Below are positions 7,992 through 16,258 of a stretch of DNA of 64,000 nucleotides, one piece after another; within the stretch, counting starts at the first letter, position 1; each line of letters begins with the position of its first letter. Source of the DNA: Dactylosporangium roseum (GTDB lineage Bacteria > Actinomycetota > Actinomycetes > Mycobacteriales > Micromonosporaceae); contig NZ_CP073721.1 of the NCBI RefSeq assembly GCF_025264685.1, forward strand, positions 4,951,001 to 5,015,000, read 5' to 3'. The notes below the pieces were generated by a model that worked only from the letters and a program-made list of their open reading frames with translations, was not told where the DNA came from and did not search any database. Both the position numbers and the translations under genes were made by a program.

Positions 7992-9470
7992 TCACCCACG
8001 AGCGGCGCCGATGCCGAGCAGCACGGCGATGCCGAGCGCGCTGCGCGCCGAGTACGGCTGGCGCCACAGCCCGCCGTGCGCCGCGGCGTACGCCTCGTCC
8101 TGCCACGGATGCTCGTGCTCGGGGCGCCCGGCGTGCAGGTCGTGGACGAGCAGCGCGGCCATCAGCGTGTTGCTCGTCGCCGGCTCGAAGACCTCGATAC
8201 CGAAGCGGTGCGCGCCGGCGAACGCGGCGGCGAGGAGCCGGTTCCTGACCACGCTGCGCGTCCGGGTGGCCGGTGCCACGGTCAGCGACACCGGCACGCC
8301 GGCGGCCCGGGCCTCCGCCGCCCGCCAGCGCTGGAGCCGCTTGGCGAGGGCGTAGTTGGGGCCCTGCTGCGGCACGAGGCTGTCGTTGACGCCCGGGTAG
8401 ATGCCGGGCGGGTAGTTGCGGTGCAGCAGCCGGCCGGCGCTGAGCACCCGCAGCGGCCTGCGGATCCGGCCGATCCCGGCGGCCTCGCGGTAGCGGCGGC
8501 CGGCCTCGTCGACGGCGTCGGCGGGGACCGCGAACACGTCCGTCGGGGTCGCCAGGAACGCGAGCGCGAGGTCCGGCCGGCGCTCGCGCAGCCACACGGT
8601 GAGGGCGTCGACGGCCGTCGCGACCCGCACGTTGAGGGCGCCGTCGGCGTAGACGTAGTTGCCCAGGACGAGGTCGCCGTCGAGACCGGCGAGCCACTCG
8701 GCGATCCGGCCGAGGTCGTGGAGCAGGTCGGCGCCGGCGCGCTGGTCGAGGTCGCCGCCGGCGTCCGCGGCGACCGGCACGTGGAGGCGCCCGCCGTACC
8801 GCTCGGCGGTCCCGATCAGGCGTTGCCAGATCGCCGGCCGGGGCAGGTCGACGGCGACGACGTCGGCGCCCCAGCTCAGCAGCGCCGTCACCGGCCCCAT
8901 CTCCGCGCCCGCGCCGAGGACGGCCACGCGGCGGCCGGGCAGCGCCAGCCAGTCGGGGTTCGCGGCGACGGTCCGCACCGCGTCGGCGCAGGAGCGCTCG
9001 ATGACGCCGCCGGCGACCCAGGTGTCGAGCTGGCGGTCCAGCTCCGGGCCGCGCAGGCGCCGCCCGCGGTACGGCACGACCAGTTCGCGCCGCACCTTCC
9101 CCGAGCCGGCGACGGTGGCGGTCGACAGCGGCGCGCCGCCCTTGAACGCGGCGTCGAGCGGCTCCTCCGCCGCGCCGGGCTCCGGCCGGAAGCGCATCCT
9201 GGTGTGCAGCGACGCGAGCCCGTCGCGGGCGATGGTCAGCGCCGCGTCGCGGGACGGCAGACCCGCCTCGACGAGCCGCCGGAAGTGCTGGAGATAGTCG
9301 TGGCGCCAGTCGGTCGAGGACTCGGCGCCGCGGGCACCGACCGGATCCACGGCCCGCAGCGCGTCGGCGACCACCCCGCGCCCCAGCGCCGAGGTGCTCG
9401 TCCTGCCGTCCACCTCGGGCACGACCACACCGGTGGGCTGTGCTGTCGACATGGTGTCCCAGTCTGCCAT
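7992..9470 (-). CDS. Conserved Rossmann-fold protein, unknown function
   Basis: This protein of about 492 residues is not assigned to a characterised family. Its middle has a nucleotide-binding Rossmann start, RRVAVLGAGAEMGPVTALLSWGADVVAVDL, with a GxGxxxG-type loop and an acidic residue at the end of the second strand, which suggests NAD(H) rather than NADP(H). Before it is a roughly 150-residue helical region (DWRHDYLQHFRRLVEAG). Later segments (NYPPGIYPGVNDSLVPQQGPNY; SLTVAPATRTRSVV) look like an active-site-bearing domain resembling epimerase/dehydrogenase C-termini. No signal or membrane segment is visible. The stop is 41 bp from the META gene start, so the two may be co-transcribed. Starts at 9470 or 9452 are both possible. 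Confidence 0.65.
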   Translation of the reverse strand: MADWDTMSTAQPTGVVVPEVDGRTSTSALGRGVVADALRAVDPVGARGAESSTDWRHDYLQHFRRLVEAGLPSRDAALTIARDGLASLHTRMRFRPEPGAAEEPLDAAFKGGAPLSTATVAGSGKVRRELVVPYRGRRLRGPELDRQLDTWVAGGVIERSCADAVRTVAANPDWLALPGRRVAVLGAGAEMGPVTALLSWGADVVAVDLPRPAIWQRLIGTAERYGGRLHVPVAADAGGDLDQRAGADLLHDLGRIAEWLAGLDGDLVLGNYVYADGALNVRVATAVDALTVWLRERRPDLALAFLATPTDVFAVPADAVDEAGRRYREAAGIGRIRRPLRVLSAGRLLHRNYPPGIYPGVNDSLVPQQGPNYALAKRLQRWRAAEARAAGVPVSLTVAPATRTRSVVRNRLLAAAFAGAHRFGIEVFEPATSNTLMAALLVHDLHAGRPEHEHPWQDEAYAAAHGGLWRQPYSARSALGIAVLLGIGAARG

Positions 9471-9551
9471 CGGAACGCCCCGGCCACCCGGAGGGTGAGG
9501 GCGCGGGTGATTCCGCCGGTTCACCCTCCGCATGCGAATCGGTACGCGCCG

Positions 9552-9608
9552 ATGACAACTACGGTCGGCGACATGCTGCTGACGCTGCCGCGGGTGACCG
9601 GCGAATGA
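9552..9608 (+). CDS. Possible 18-residue leader ORF
   Basis: A short ATG frame (MTTTVGDMLLTLPRVTGE) ends with a TGA that overlaps the ATG of the lectin protein (ATGA). The overlap is what a translationally coupled leader would show, but there is no ribosome site before it. It may equally be chance, or a decayed N-terminus. Confidence 0.22.
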   Translation: MTTTVGDMLLTLPRVTGE

Positions 9609-10453
9609 CGACCACCGACCTGACCGATCCCCTGGCGATCGACCTCCCGGACACCGAGCCGTCGCTCGTCCGCCCCTACGTCCGGCTGCTGGCGGCCCAC
9701 CGCTCGACCGGAGCCCACTGGGACAGCACGACCACGCACACGAGCCGGCCGGAGTACCACGGCCGGCACGCGCGAACCCCCGAGGACCTCCGCGTCGCCC
9801 CGTTCACCCGCACCCGTCCGGCCGTCGAGCCACCCCCGGTCCGGTACGCGCTGCCGCCCGGCCACAGCACGCGGCGGACCCTCGCCGTCGGCTCGACCGC
9901 GCTGGTCCTCGCTCTGAGCACCACCGCGCTCGTCCTCAGCGCCGCCGACCCGGCCGCCGCGCCGGTGCGCAAGGGCGCCGAATCGGAGCTGGCGGCCCCG
10001 CAGGTCGCCCAGCTACGGACGGCTGCGGCACCCGTCCCCGCGGCCCCGGGGACGGGTGCCGCCCCCGCCCAGGACGCCCTCCCGATCGAGGGCGGGCCGG
10101 TGACGGCGGTGCTGCGCCCGGCCACCCGTACCGGCCGGATCACCGGGTCCGCCGGCCTGTGCCTCGACGGCGGCCGGATGCGGCTGTCGGCCTGCGACAC
10201 GAGCCCCGGCCAGGTCTGGACGATCACCGGGGACGGCGCGGTCCGTACACTCGGCCGCTGCCTGGAGTGGACGCGCACCGGCACGGCGCTGGCCGACTGC
10301 GACGGCCGGCCGCCGCAGCGCTGGCAGCCGGGCCCCGGCGGCGTCCTGCGCAGCGCGGCCTCGACCCAGTGCCTCAGCGCCCCGGACCGCCGCCGTCCGC
10401 CGCGGCTGACGACCTGCGACCTGTCCGAGGCGCAGCACTGGACGCTGCCGTAG
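9605..10453 (+). CDS. Membrane-anchored ricin-type lectin-domain protein
   Basis: This 282-residue protein has a hydrophilic cytoplasmic N-terminus of about 90 residues, one membrane helix at about 100-118 (LAVGSTALVLALSTTALVLSA), an Ala/Pro-rich spacer and an extracellular beta-trefoil at about 170-282. The trefoil shows paired cysteines and QxW-type repeats: LCLDGGRMRLSACDTSPGQVWTI, CLEWTRTGTALADCDGRPPQRW and QCLSAPDRRRPPRLTTC. Ricin-B domains bind glycans. The type II topology with no catalytic domain suggests a surface carbohydrate sensor or adhesin; this is an inference. No obvious partner lies beside it. Confidence 0.75.
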   Translation: MTTTDLTDPLAIDLPDTEPSLVRPYVRLLAAHRSTGAHWDSTTTHTSRPEYHGRHARTPEDLRVAPFTRTRPAVEPPPVRYALPPGHSTRRTLAVGSTALVLALSTTALVLSAADPAAAPVRKGAESELAAPQVAQLRTAAAPVPAAPGTGAAPAQDALPIEGGPVTAVLRPATRTGRITGSAGLCLDGGRMRLSACDTSPGQVWTITGDGAVRTLGRCLEWTRTGTALADCDGRPPQRWQPGPGGVLRSAASTQCLSAPDRRRPPRLTTCDLSEAQHWTLP

Positions 10454-10642
10454 CGGCACGGGGCCACCGCCGCGACGGGCGAGGTCCGCGGGTTTGCCCG
10501 CGTCCCCGGCGGGAACCGGGACCGCATGGTGCGGACGAGGCAGCGGCCCTCGTCGTCGCGGAACGGGACCGGACGCCGGCGCCGGGTGCGGGCGGCCCGG
10601 CGTGCCGGTTCGGGGTCAGCGCGGCGCGGGAGGTGACGGGTG

Positions 10643-11470
10643 ATGGCACGACCGATCTGGACCGGGGTGATCTCCTTCGGGCTGGTATCGGTGCCGGTGG
10701 CGCTGGTGCCGGCGACGCGGGAGCACGAGGTGTCCTTCCACCAGTTCGAGCAGGGCACCAGCGACCGGATCCGCTACCGCCGCTGCAACGAGCGGACCGG
10801 CAAGGAGGTCGCCTTCGCCGACATCGTCAAGGGTGCCGACGTGGGCGGCGGGCAGTACGTCATGGTCGACCCCGAGGAGCTGGAGCAGATCGCCCCCGGG
10901 CGCTCCCGCAGCCTCGACATCCACCGGTTCGTCGACCTCGACGAGATCGACCCCATCTCCTACCAGAAGGCGTACTACCTGGAGCCCGGCAGCGACGACA
11001 CGGTCAAGACCTACGCGCTGCTCCGCGACGCGATGGCCGACGCCAACCGGGCGGCGATCGCCACGCTGGTGATGCGGGGCAGGGAGTACCTCGCCGCGAT
11101 CCGCCCGCACGACGAGGTGCTGGTGCTGGAGACGATGTACTTCGCCGACGAGGTCCGCGACCCGCGTGCCGTCCTCGACCGGTTCCCCGGGCACGTCCCG
11201 AGGCGGCGCGAGGAGCTGCGGATGGCCCGGCAGCTCGTCGACTCGATGACCGGCGAATGGGATCCGGCCGAGTACCACGACAGCTTCACCGACCGGATCC
11301 ACCAGCTCATCGACGCGAAGGTCGCCGGCGAGGAGATCGTCCCCGCCGAGGAGCCACCGGCGGTCACCCACCTCACCGACCTGATGGAGGTCCTGCGCCA
11401 GAGCGTCGAGTCCGCCCGCAGGCGCCGCGGCGAGCGGACCCGGTCCCGGCAGCGCGGCTCCGATCGGTGA
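10643..11470 (+). CDS. ku: Ku DNA-end-binding protein (non-homologous end joining)
   Basis: This 275-residue bacterial Ku forms a homodimeric ring on DNA double-strand ends and recruits LigD. The family N-terminus PIWTGVISFGLVSVPVAL, the core CRYRRCNE-like segment, the SYQKAYYLEP motif and the DPAEYHDSFTDRI helix are all present, followed by a short basic tail (RRRRGERTRSRQRG) that aids DNA threading. GGAGGTGA precedes the start; an in-frame GTG one codon earlier is also possible. No ligD or second ku gene is in the window. It converges on glutamate dehydrogenase. Confidence 0.95.
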   Translation: MARPIWTGVISFGLVSVPVALVPATREHEVSFHQFEQGTSDRIRYRRCNERTGKEVAFADIVKGADVGGGQYVMVDPEELEQIAPGRSRSLDIHRFVDLDEIDPISYQKAYYLEPGSDDTVKTYALLRDAMADANRAAIATLVMRGREYLAAIRPHDEVLVLETMYFADEVRDPRAVLDRFPGHVPRRREELRMARQLVDSMTGEWDPAEYHDSFTDRIHQLIDAKVAGEEIVPAEEPPAVTHLTDLMEVLRQSVESARRRRGERTRSRQRGSDR

Positions 11471-11521
11471 CGGCCGGCGAGCGTGCCGGGCACCGTGGGC
11501 AGTCGCCCCCGCGTGGTGCCG

Positions 11522-12868
11522 TCAGATCAGGCCCTGGGCGAGCATCGCGTCCGCGACCCGGCGGAACCCGTCGATGTTGGCGCCGGCCACGTAGTTGCCC
11601 GGCATGCCGTACTCCTCGGCGGTGGCGTGGCAGCGGGCGTGGATCTCCCGCATGATGGCCTGGAGCCGCTGCTCGGAGTACTCGAACGTCCACGAGTCAC
11701 GGCTGGCGTTCTGCTGCATCTCGAGCGCGCTGGCGGCCACCCCGCCCGCGTTGGCGGCCTTGCCCGGGGCGAAGCGCACGCCGGCCTCGGCGAACAGCCG
11801 CACCGCCTCCGGTGTGGTGGGCATGTTGGCGCCCTCGACCACGGTCGTACAGCCGCCGGCGATCAGTGCCGTCGCGTCCGCGGCGTCGATCTCGTTCTGG
11901 GTGGCGCTCGGGATGGCCACCGCACACGGCACGTCGCGCCACAGGTTGCCGCCGGGCGTGAAGCTGGCGTGCGGCCGGTGCTCGACGTACTGGCCGATGC
12001 GCTGCCGCCGGGACTCCTTGACGAGCTTGAGCACCTCCAGGTCGACGCCCTTCTCGTCGTGGACGTAGCCCGACGAGTCCGAGCAGGCCACGACGGTACC
12101 GCCGAGCTGGTGCACCTTCTCGATCGCGTAGATGGCCACGTTGCCCGATCCGGAGACGACGACGCGCTTGCCGTCGATGCTGTCGCCGGCGGTGCGCAGC
12201 ATCTCCTCGGCGAAGAACACCGCACCGTAGCCGGTGGCCTCACGGCGCACCTGGGCACCGCCGTAGCTCAGGCCCTTGCCGGTCAGCACACCCGATTCGT
12301 ACCGATTGGTGATGCGCTTGTACTGCCCGAACAGGTAGCCGATCTCCCGGCCCCCGACGCCGATGTCGCCGGCGGGGACGTCGGTGTATTCGCCGATGTG
12401 ACGGTACAGCTCGGTCATGAACGACTGGCAGAACCGCATGACCTCGCGGTCGGAGCGGCCCTTCGGGTCGAAGTCCGACCCGCCCTTGCCCCCGCCGATC
12501 GGCATGCCGGTCAGGGCGTTCTTGAACAACTGCTCGAAGCCGAGGAACTTGACGATGCCGAGGTAGACCGACGGGTGGAACCGCAGCCCGCCCTTGTACG
12601 GCCCGAGCGCGGAGTTGAACTCGACCCGGAACCCGCGGTTGATGTGGACCACGCCGTGGTCGTCCTCCCACGGCACCCGGAAGATGATCTGCCGCTCCGG
12701 CTCGCAGATCCGTTCGATGATCTTCGCCTCGGCGAACTCGGGGTGCTTGTCCAACGCCGGCGCGACGCTGTCGAGCACTTCGCGAACCGCCTGGTGGAAC
12801 TCCAGCTCACCGGGGTTTCGCCGCATCACCGCGTGGAAGATCTTTTCGAGTTTGTGCCGTGTTGACAC
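11522..12868 (-). CDS. gdhA: NADP-specific glutamate dehydrogenase
   Basis: This 448-residue hexameric-type enzyme interconverts glutamate with 2-oxoglutarate and ammonium. It shows the substrate-binding KGGLRFHPSV, the catalytic-lysine region NALTGMPIGGGKGGSDFDPKGRSD and the Rossmann loop VVVSGSGNVAIYAIE, plus the VVEGANMPTT segment. Length and motifs fit the small NADP-type GDH of ammonium assimilation. The GTG at 12868 is chosen over an upstream ATG because GGGAGG sits 6 bases before it. It is monocistronic, with a 211-bp upstream gap shared with the divergent endonuclease-like gene. Confidence 0.96.
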   Translation of the reverse strand: MSTRHKLEKIFHAVMRRNPGELEFHQAVREVLDSVAPALDKHPEFAEAKIIERICEPERQIIFRVPWEDDHGVVHINRGFRVEFNSALGPYKGGLRFHPSVYLGIVKFLGFEQLFKNALTGMPIGGGKGGSDFDPKGRSDREVMRFCQSFMTELYRHIGEYTDVPAGDIGVGGREIGYLFGQYKRITNRYESGVLTGKGLSYGGAQVRREATGYGAVFFAEEMLRTAGDSIDGKRVVVSGSGNVAIYAIEKVHQLGGTVVACSDSSGYVHDEKGVDLEVLKLVKESRRQRIGQYVEHRPHASFTPGGNLWRDVPCAVAIPSATQNEIDAADATALIAGGCTTVVEGANMPTTPEAVRLFAEAGVRFAPGKAANAGGVAASALEMQQNASRDSWTFEYSEQRLQAIMREIHARCHATAEEYGMPGNYVAGANIDGFRRVADAMLAQGLI

Positions 12869-13079
12869 GGACGCCTCCCGATATGCACGTTCGGGCAGAG
12901 CTGCGTGGCCGATCGAGCCCACGCCGTTGTGGGAGTCGCGCCGCACGACAGGTTATTGCCGCATGGAAAGATTGTATTGTTGCACTCCCCGGTGGCCGAG
13001 GTGATCCCCACCGCCCTCGGCCGGCTCGTGCGCACGACGACGGCCGACGGCCACGTGCCGCCTCCGCGTTGCCGAGGCG

Positions 13080-13892
13080 ATGTTGAATGTGCGGATGACT
13101 GGTGACGGGACCGTCGTCCGGCTGCTGACGCTCAACGCGCTCTTCAGGGGCGACGTCCGGCCGCGCCTGCGTGCCCTGGCCGAGCTCCTCGAGCGGGGCG
13201 GCCACGACATCGTCTGCCTGCAGGAGGTCATGTACCGCCGGAACGCCCGCCTGCTCCAGCGGCTCGTCCCGGCGCTGCCGCACCGGATCTCCAGCGGCGC
13301 CGTCCTGCTGGAGGGCGGTCTGGTGATCCTGTCGCGGTGGCCGGTCACGAGGTCCCGGTTCGTGCGGTACCCGATGCTGCCACCCGTCCGGACGGAGCTG
13401 CTCATGCGCAAGGGGGCGCAGGTCGCGGTGGTCCGCACCCCGGGCGGCGAGCTGGCCGTGGTGAACACGCACCTGTCGGCCAACCGCGACGACGACTGGT
13501 CACCGGGCAACCGGTACACCCGGATCGAACGGGCCGAACTGCGGCATCTCGCCGGCGTGCTCGGCGGTGTCGATCCCGCGCTGCCGGCGGTCGCCACCGG
13601 CGACTTCAACGTGCCACGCGACTCCCCGGTGCTCGCCGAGTTCGTCACGGCGGCCGGGTTGCGCGACCTCATGGCCGGCGACACCGGCCCGACGTACCGG
13701 CCGACGCCGCGGTTCCCCGCGCCGCCCGCGCTCGACCACGTGCTCGTACGGCCGGCACCCGGCCGCGAACTGGACGGCCGGGCACGGCTGGTGTTCCAGG
13801 ACGAGGTACCGCTGGCCGACGGCCGGCGATCGTACGTCTCCGACCACTTCGGCATCGCGGCCGACCTGGTCCTGCCCGCCGGCGGGCGGTAG
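13080..13892 (+). CDS. Endonuclease/exonuclease/phosphatase-family metal hydrolase
   Basis: This 270-residue protein has the DNase I/synaptojanin fold. Active-site strands are visible in order: TLNALF (Asn), VCLQEVM (Glu metal ligand), VVNTHLSANRDD (catalytic His), ATGDFNVPRDSP (Asp/Asn) and YVSDHFGIAADL (Asp-His dyad). There is no signal peptide, so it acts inside the cell. Members cleave nucleic acids, phosphoinositides or other phosphodiesters, and the substrate cannot be read from sequence. The next in-frame ATG (13095) is an alternative start. Its stop is only 5 bp from the convergent STAS/ATPase gene. Confidence 0.85.
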   Translation: MLNVRMTGDGTVVRLLTLNALFRGDVRPRLRALAELLERGGHDIVCLQEVMYRRNARLLQRLVPALPHRISSGAVLLEGGLVILSRWPVTRSRFVRYPMLPPVRTELLMRKGAQVAVVRTPGGELAVVNTHLSANRDDDWSPGNRYTRIERAELRHLAGVLGGVDPALPAVATGDFNVPRDSPVLAEFVTAAGLRDLMAGDTGPTYRPTPRFPAPPALDHVLVRPAPGRELDGRARLVFQDEVPLADGRRSYVSDHFGIAADLVLPAGGR

Positions 13893-13897
13893 CCGGG

Positions 13898-14710
13898 TCA
13901 GGCGGACAGCGGCAAGGCCCGCAGCGTCGCCCACACCGTCTTGCCGAAGCGGCAGGGCATCGCTCCCCAGGCGGTGGCCTCCGCCGCGACGATACGCAGG
14001 CCGAAGCCGCGCTCGTCGAGCGGCCGGCGGGCGTCGGGGGCATGGCCGGCGGGATCGATCATGAACGGCAGCGCCGGGTTGCGGTCCTGGACGGCGAGGT
14101 GCAGCAGCCGCCCGCGGAGCGAGAGGCGCACCGTGAACGGTCCGCCGGCGTGCTCGATGGCGTTGGTCACCAACTCGGAGATGATCAGCCGTGCCGGGTG
14201 CAGCAGGTGGGCGAGGCTCCACTCGACGCACACCTGACCGGTCACGTCTCGGGCGAGGGCCGCCGACATGTCGTCGCCGGGCAGCTCGATCCGGCGGACC
14301 GTCGGCATCGGCACACCGGCACGGACGGCCGCCCGGGCGGCGTCGGCGGTGTCGTGGACGCCGATGGACCGGTCCACACCGGTGGCGACGAGCCGCTCCC
14401 GCACGACCGCTCCGGGCGCGCACACCAGCAGTGGCACCGGAGGGTCGGCGGCGGCCGCGGCGTGGTATCCGGCCAGGAGGGTGGGCACGCACTGCGCGGC
14501 GGGGTCGTCCAGGTCGGCGAGGTCGACCAGCACCGCACGCGGCTGTTCGGCGAAACATTTCCGCAGGCCGGCGGCCAGATCCAGGCGGAGCGCGCGGTTC
14601 CATCGCCCGTGCAGCCCGACAGCGATGAGTGCGTCGTCCACCTCACCGTTGAACGCGAGGTGCGAAGTCTTCACCACAACCAGCCTGCCCCAACCGCCGA
14701 GGACGCGCAT
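13898..14710 (-). CDS. STAS-like plus HATPase (RsbW-type) regulatory protein
   Basis: This protein of up to 270 residues couples an N-terminal STAS-type domain (about 20-120; FNGEVDDALIAVGLHGRW start, AVLVDLADLDDPAA centre) with a C-terminal GHKL ATPase (about 140-265). In the ATPase the N-box ISELVTNAIEHAG and the GFGLRIVAAEATAWG lid are clear. Such fusions belong to anti-sigma/antagonist partner-switching networks of streptomycetes and relatives. No sigma factor gene is beside it. A tandem GTG at 14674 preceded by GGGGCAGG is an alternative start 12 codons in. Confidence 0.78.
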   Translation of the reverse strand: MRVLGGWGRLVVVKTSHLAFNGEVDDALIAVGLHGRWNRALRLDLAAGLRKCFAEQPRAVLVDLADLDDPAAQCVPTLLAGYHAAAAADPPVPLLVCAPGAVVRERLVATGVDRSIGVHDTADAARAAVRAGVPMPTVRRIELPGDDMSAALARDVTGQVCVEWSLAHLLHPARLIISELVTNAIEHAGGPFTVRLSLRGRLLHLAVQDRNPALPFMIDPAGHAPDARRPLDERGFGLRIVAAEATAWGAMPCRFGKTVWATLRALPLSA

Positions 14711-14867
14711 CCCCGGCCACGGCTCGGAACCCGCCGAACAGCCTATGCACTTCTCGCCCGGAACGCATCACCCGTTCGACGGACATCGACAGGTCCCGGG
14801 GCCTATCGCCGCGGCTCCGGCGCCGACCGGGCGCTCAGCCAGCCGATCACCGCGTCCAGGACGCACC

Positions 14868-15013
14868 GTGGCCGCCACCGAGCAGCCGGCCACGGTGCTG
14901 AACCTCCTCATGGACGTCACCCGGGCCGGCGGCGCGGTCGGCATCCCGGGCTCTACGTGACCGGCGACCCCGGCCAGTGCGCGGCACGCAAGATGCTGAG
15001 CGGTACGAGCTGA
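14868..15013 (+). pseudogene. Fragment of glutathione-independent formaldehyde dehydrogenase (Zn-ADH family)
   Basis: Two adjacent frames together recreate a piece of the family: frame 3 gives EQPATVLNLLMDVTRAGG followed by AVGIPG, then a one-base shift gives GLYVTGDPG and ends at a stop. This matches a short internal stretch of long-chain zinc alcohol dehydrogenases of the formaldehyde-dismutase/FDH type. Catalytic and zinc motifs on both sides are absent. It lies in the 375-bp gap between the STAS/ATPase and GlsB genes, whose remaining bases show nothing else recognisable. Confidence 0.7.
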
Positions 15014-15085
15014 TCCCGGCCCGTTTGCGGACGGCCGGAACGGGCAGCTACGCACACAGCGGCTTCCCCAGGTTGGAGGCGTCAG

Positions 15086-15364
15086 ATGACCATCAGTGGC
15101 ATCATCTCCGCGATCATCGTCGGCGTGATCATCGGCGCGCTCGGGCGGCTCGTCGTCCCCGGCAAACAGGCCATCCCGATCTGGCTGACGATCGCCATCG
15201 GCATCATCGCGGCACTGATCGGCACCGCCATCGCCCGCGCGGTGGGGGTGGCCAACACGCCCGGCGTGGACTGGCTCGAACTGCTCATCCAGGTCGTTCT
15301 CGCGGCTGTGGGCGTGTGGATCGTCGCCGGCCTGTACGGCCGCCGTCGACATCACATACCGTAG
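15086..15364 (+). CDS. GlsB/YeaQ/YmgE-family small membrane stress protein
   Basis: This 92-residue, very hydrophobic protein has three predicted membrane helices (about 4-21, 30-50 and 62-83) and the family glycine patterns IIGALGRLVVPGKQAIPIWLT-like and GIIAALIGTAIA. Family members are small transglycosylase-associated or stress-induced membrane proteins of unclear function. GGAGG lies 9 bases before the ATG. The last residues are basic (RRRHH), consistent with a cytoplasmic end. Confidence 0.88.
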   Translation: MTISGIISAIIVGVIIGALGRLVVPGKQAIPIWLTIAIGIIAALIGTAIARAVGVANTPGVDWLELLIQVVLAAVGVWIVAGLYGRRRHHIP

Positions 15365-15518
15365 CGGAACGACCACATCCTCGACCGGGGGCGTGGCGCG
15401 GCACGGTCGGGCATCACGCTCCCCGCTCCCCTGCGCACCGGCAGCGCCGAATGCCGGACCCGTCAGTCGTTGATCGCCGTGACCACTCCGGCCGATCCGA
15501 CGCGCCGCGCCGCGCTGT

Positions 15519-15537
15519 TATACTCTACAGCGTAGAG
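15519..15537 (+). promoter_or_regulatory. -10 box overlapped by CTCTAC-AGC-GTAGAG palindrome
   Basis: TATACT at 15519-15524 runs into a perfect 6+3+6 palindrome at 15523-15537, 28 bases before the SnoaL-like start. A repressor bound there would block the promoter. Half-sites reading CTCTAC/GTAGAG are typical of TetR-family operators (recall, not tested). Confidence 0.5.
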
Positions 15538-15564
15538 AATAACGTTGGCACTCGAAGGAGACCC

Positions 15565-16023
15565 GTGACCGAGCAGAGTCCATACACGGCCACCGGATTC
15601 ACGCCCAGCGAGGACGAGGTACGACACCTCCTGGCGTGGTACGCCGAATACGACGCCCACGTCGAGCACGGTCGCGTGGCGGAGATGGCCGACATGGCGC
15701 TGTTCCCGCTCGTGGTGATGACGAACGACTCGGCCGGCGAGTGCGTCACCCAGGAATGGGACCGTGCGACGTTCGTCCAGGCGATGGGCATGGCGGTCGG
15801 CGACGGCGACCCGGCCGCGCCGAAGCTGGACAACCGCCGGCAGCCGGTGTTCCTCGGCCCCGACCTGGCCGTGGTCGTCACCGACACCACGACGACCCTC
15901 GGCGACCAGGTGCGGCACATGCGCTACGTCGACGTCATGGCCAGGACCGGCGGCAGGTGGCGCTTCAAGAGCATGGTCCAGGCCGGCTGGGGCGACATGC
16001 TGCGCGACCAGCTCGGCGCCTGA
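15565..16023 (+). CDS. SnoaL/NTF2-like fold protein
   Basis: This 152-residue protein has the cone-shaped NTF2-like alpha+beta pattern: an N-terminal helix with EDEVRHLLAWYAEYDAHVEHGRVAEMADM, central strands FPLVVMTND and FVQAMGMAVGD, and a final strand pair around GGRWRFKSMVQAGW. Proteins of this fold include small hydrolases, isomerases and ligand-binding proteins; nothing fixes the substrate. GTG start with AAGGAG 6 bases upstream. A palindromic operator overlaps its promoter, so it is probably induced by a small molecule, but no cognate regulator is adjacent. Confidence 0.65.
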   Translation: MTEQSPYTATGFTPSEDEVRHLLAWYAEYDAHVEHGRVAEMADMALFPLVVMTNDSAGECVTQEWDRATFVQAMGMAVGDGDPAAPKLDNRRQPVFLGPDLAVVVTDTTTTLGDQVRHMRYVDVMARTGGRWRFKSMVQAGWGDMLRDQLGA

Positions 16024-16148
16024 CGAGGACCGAGGCGCGTGGCGCGTCACACGCGAGGTCGAACCGAGCGTGGCTCGGAGATGACGCCGCCGAAGCGTGC
16101 CGACCGGCACGCGTTCCGCCGCGATCCCCCCCGCCACGCCGCCCGGGC

Positions 16149-16206
16149 CCATGATCATGGGAAAGATATGGCCACCCCAACAGCCACATCGTTCCCATGA
16201 TCATGG
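16149..16206. repeat. Dispersed inverted repeat, copy 1
   Basis: The 24-bp arms CCATGATCATGGGAAAGATA(TGGC) and their near-exact complement (2 mismatches) flank a 10-bp spacer. The arm ends are themselves palindromic (CCATGATCATGG). A related copy lies at 39866-39920. It precedes the Hsp70-like gene by 53 bp. Confidence 0.8.
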
Positions 16207-16258
16207 AGTCGCCCGCTCCGGACGAACCGGCTTGACACGGCCCGCCCGCACGGCTTCG

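Noticed and set aside
11471..11521. Weak GGCACC/GGTGCC pairing between ku and gdhA
   Set aside because: The stem is only 6 bp with a long loop; not convincing as a terminator.
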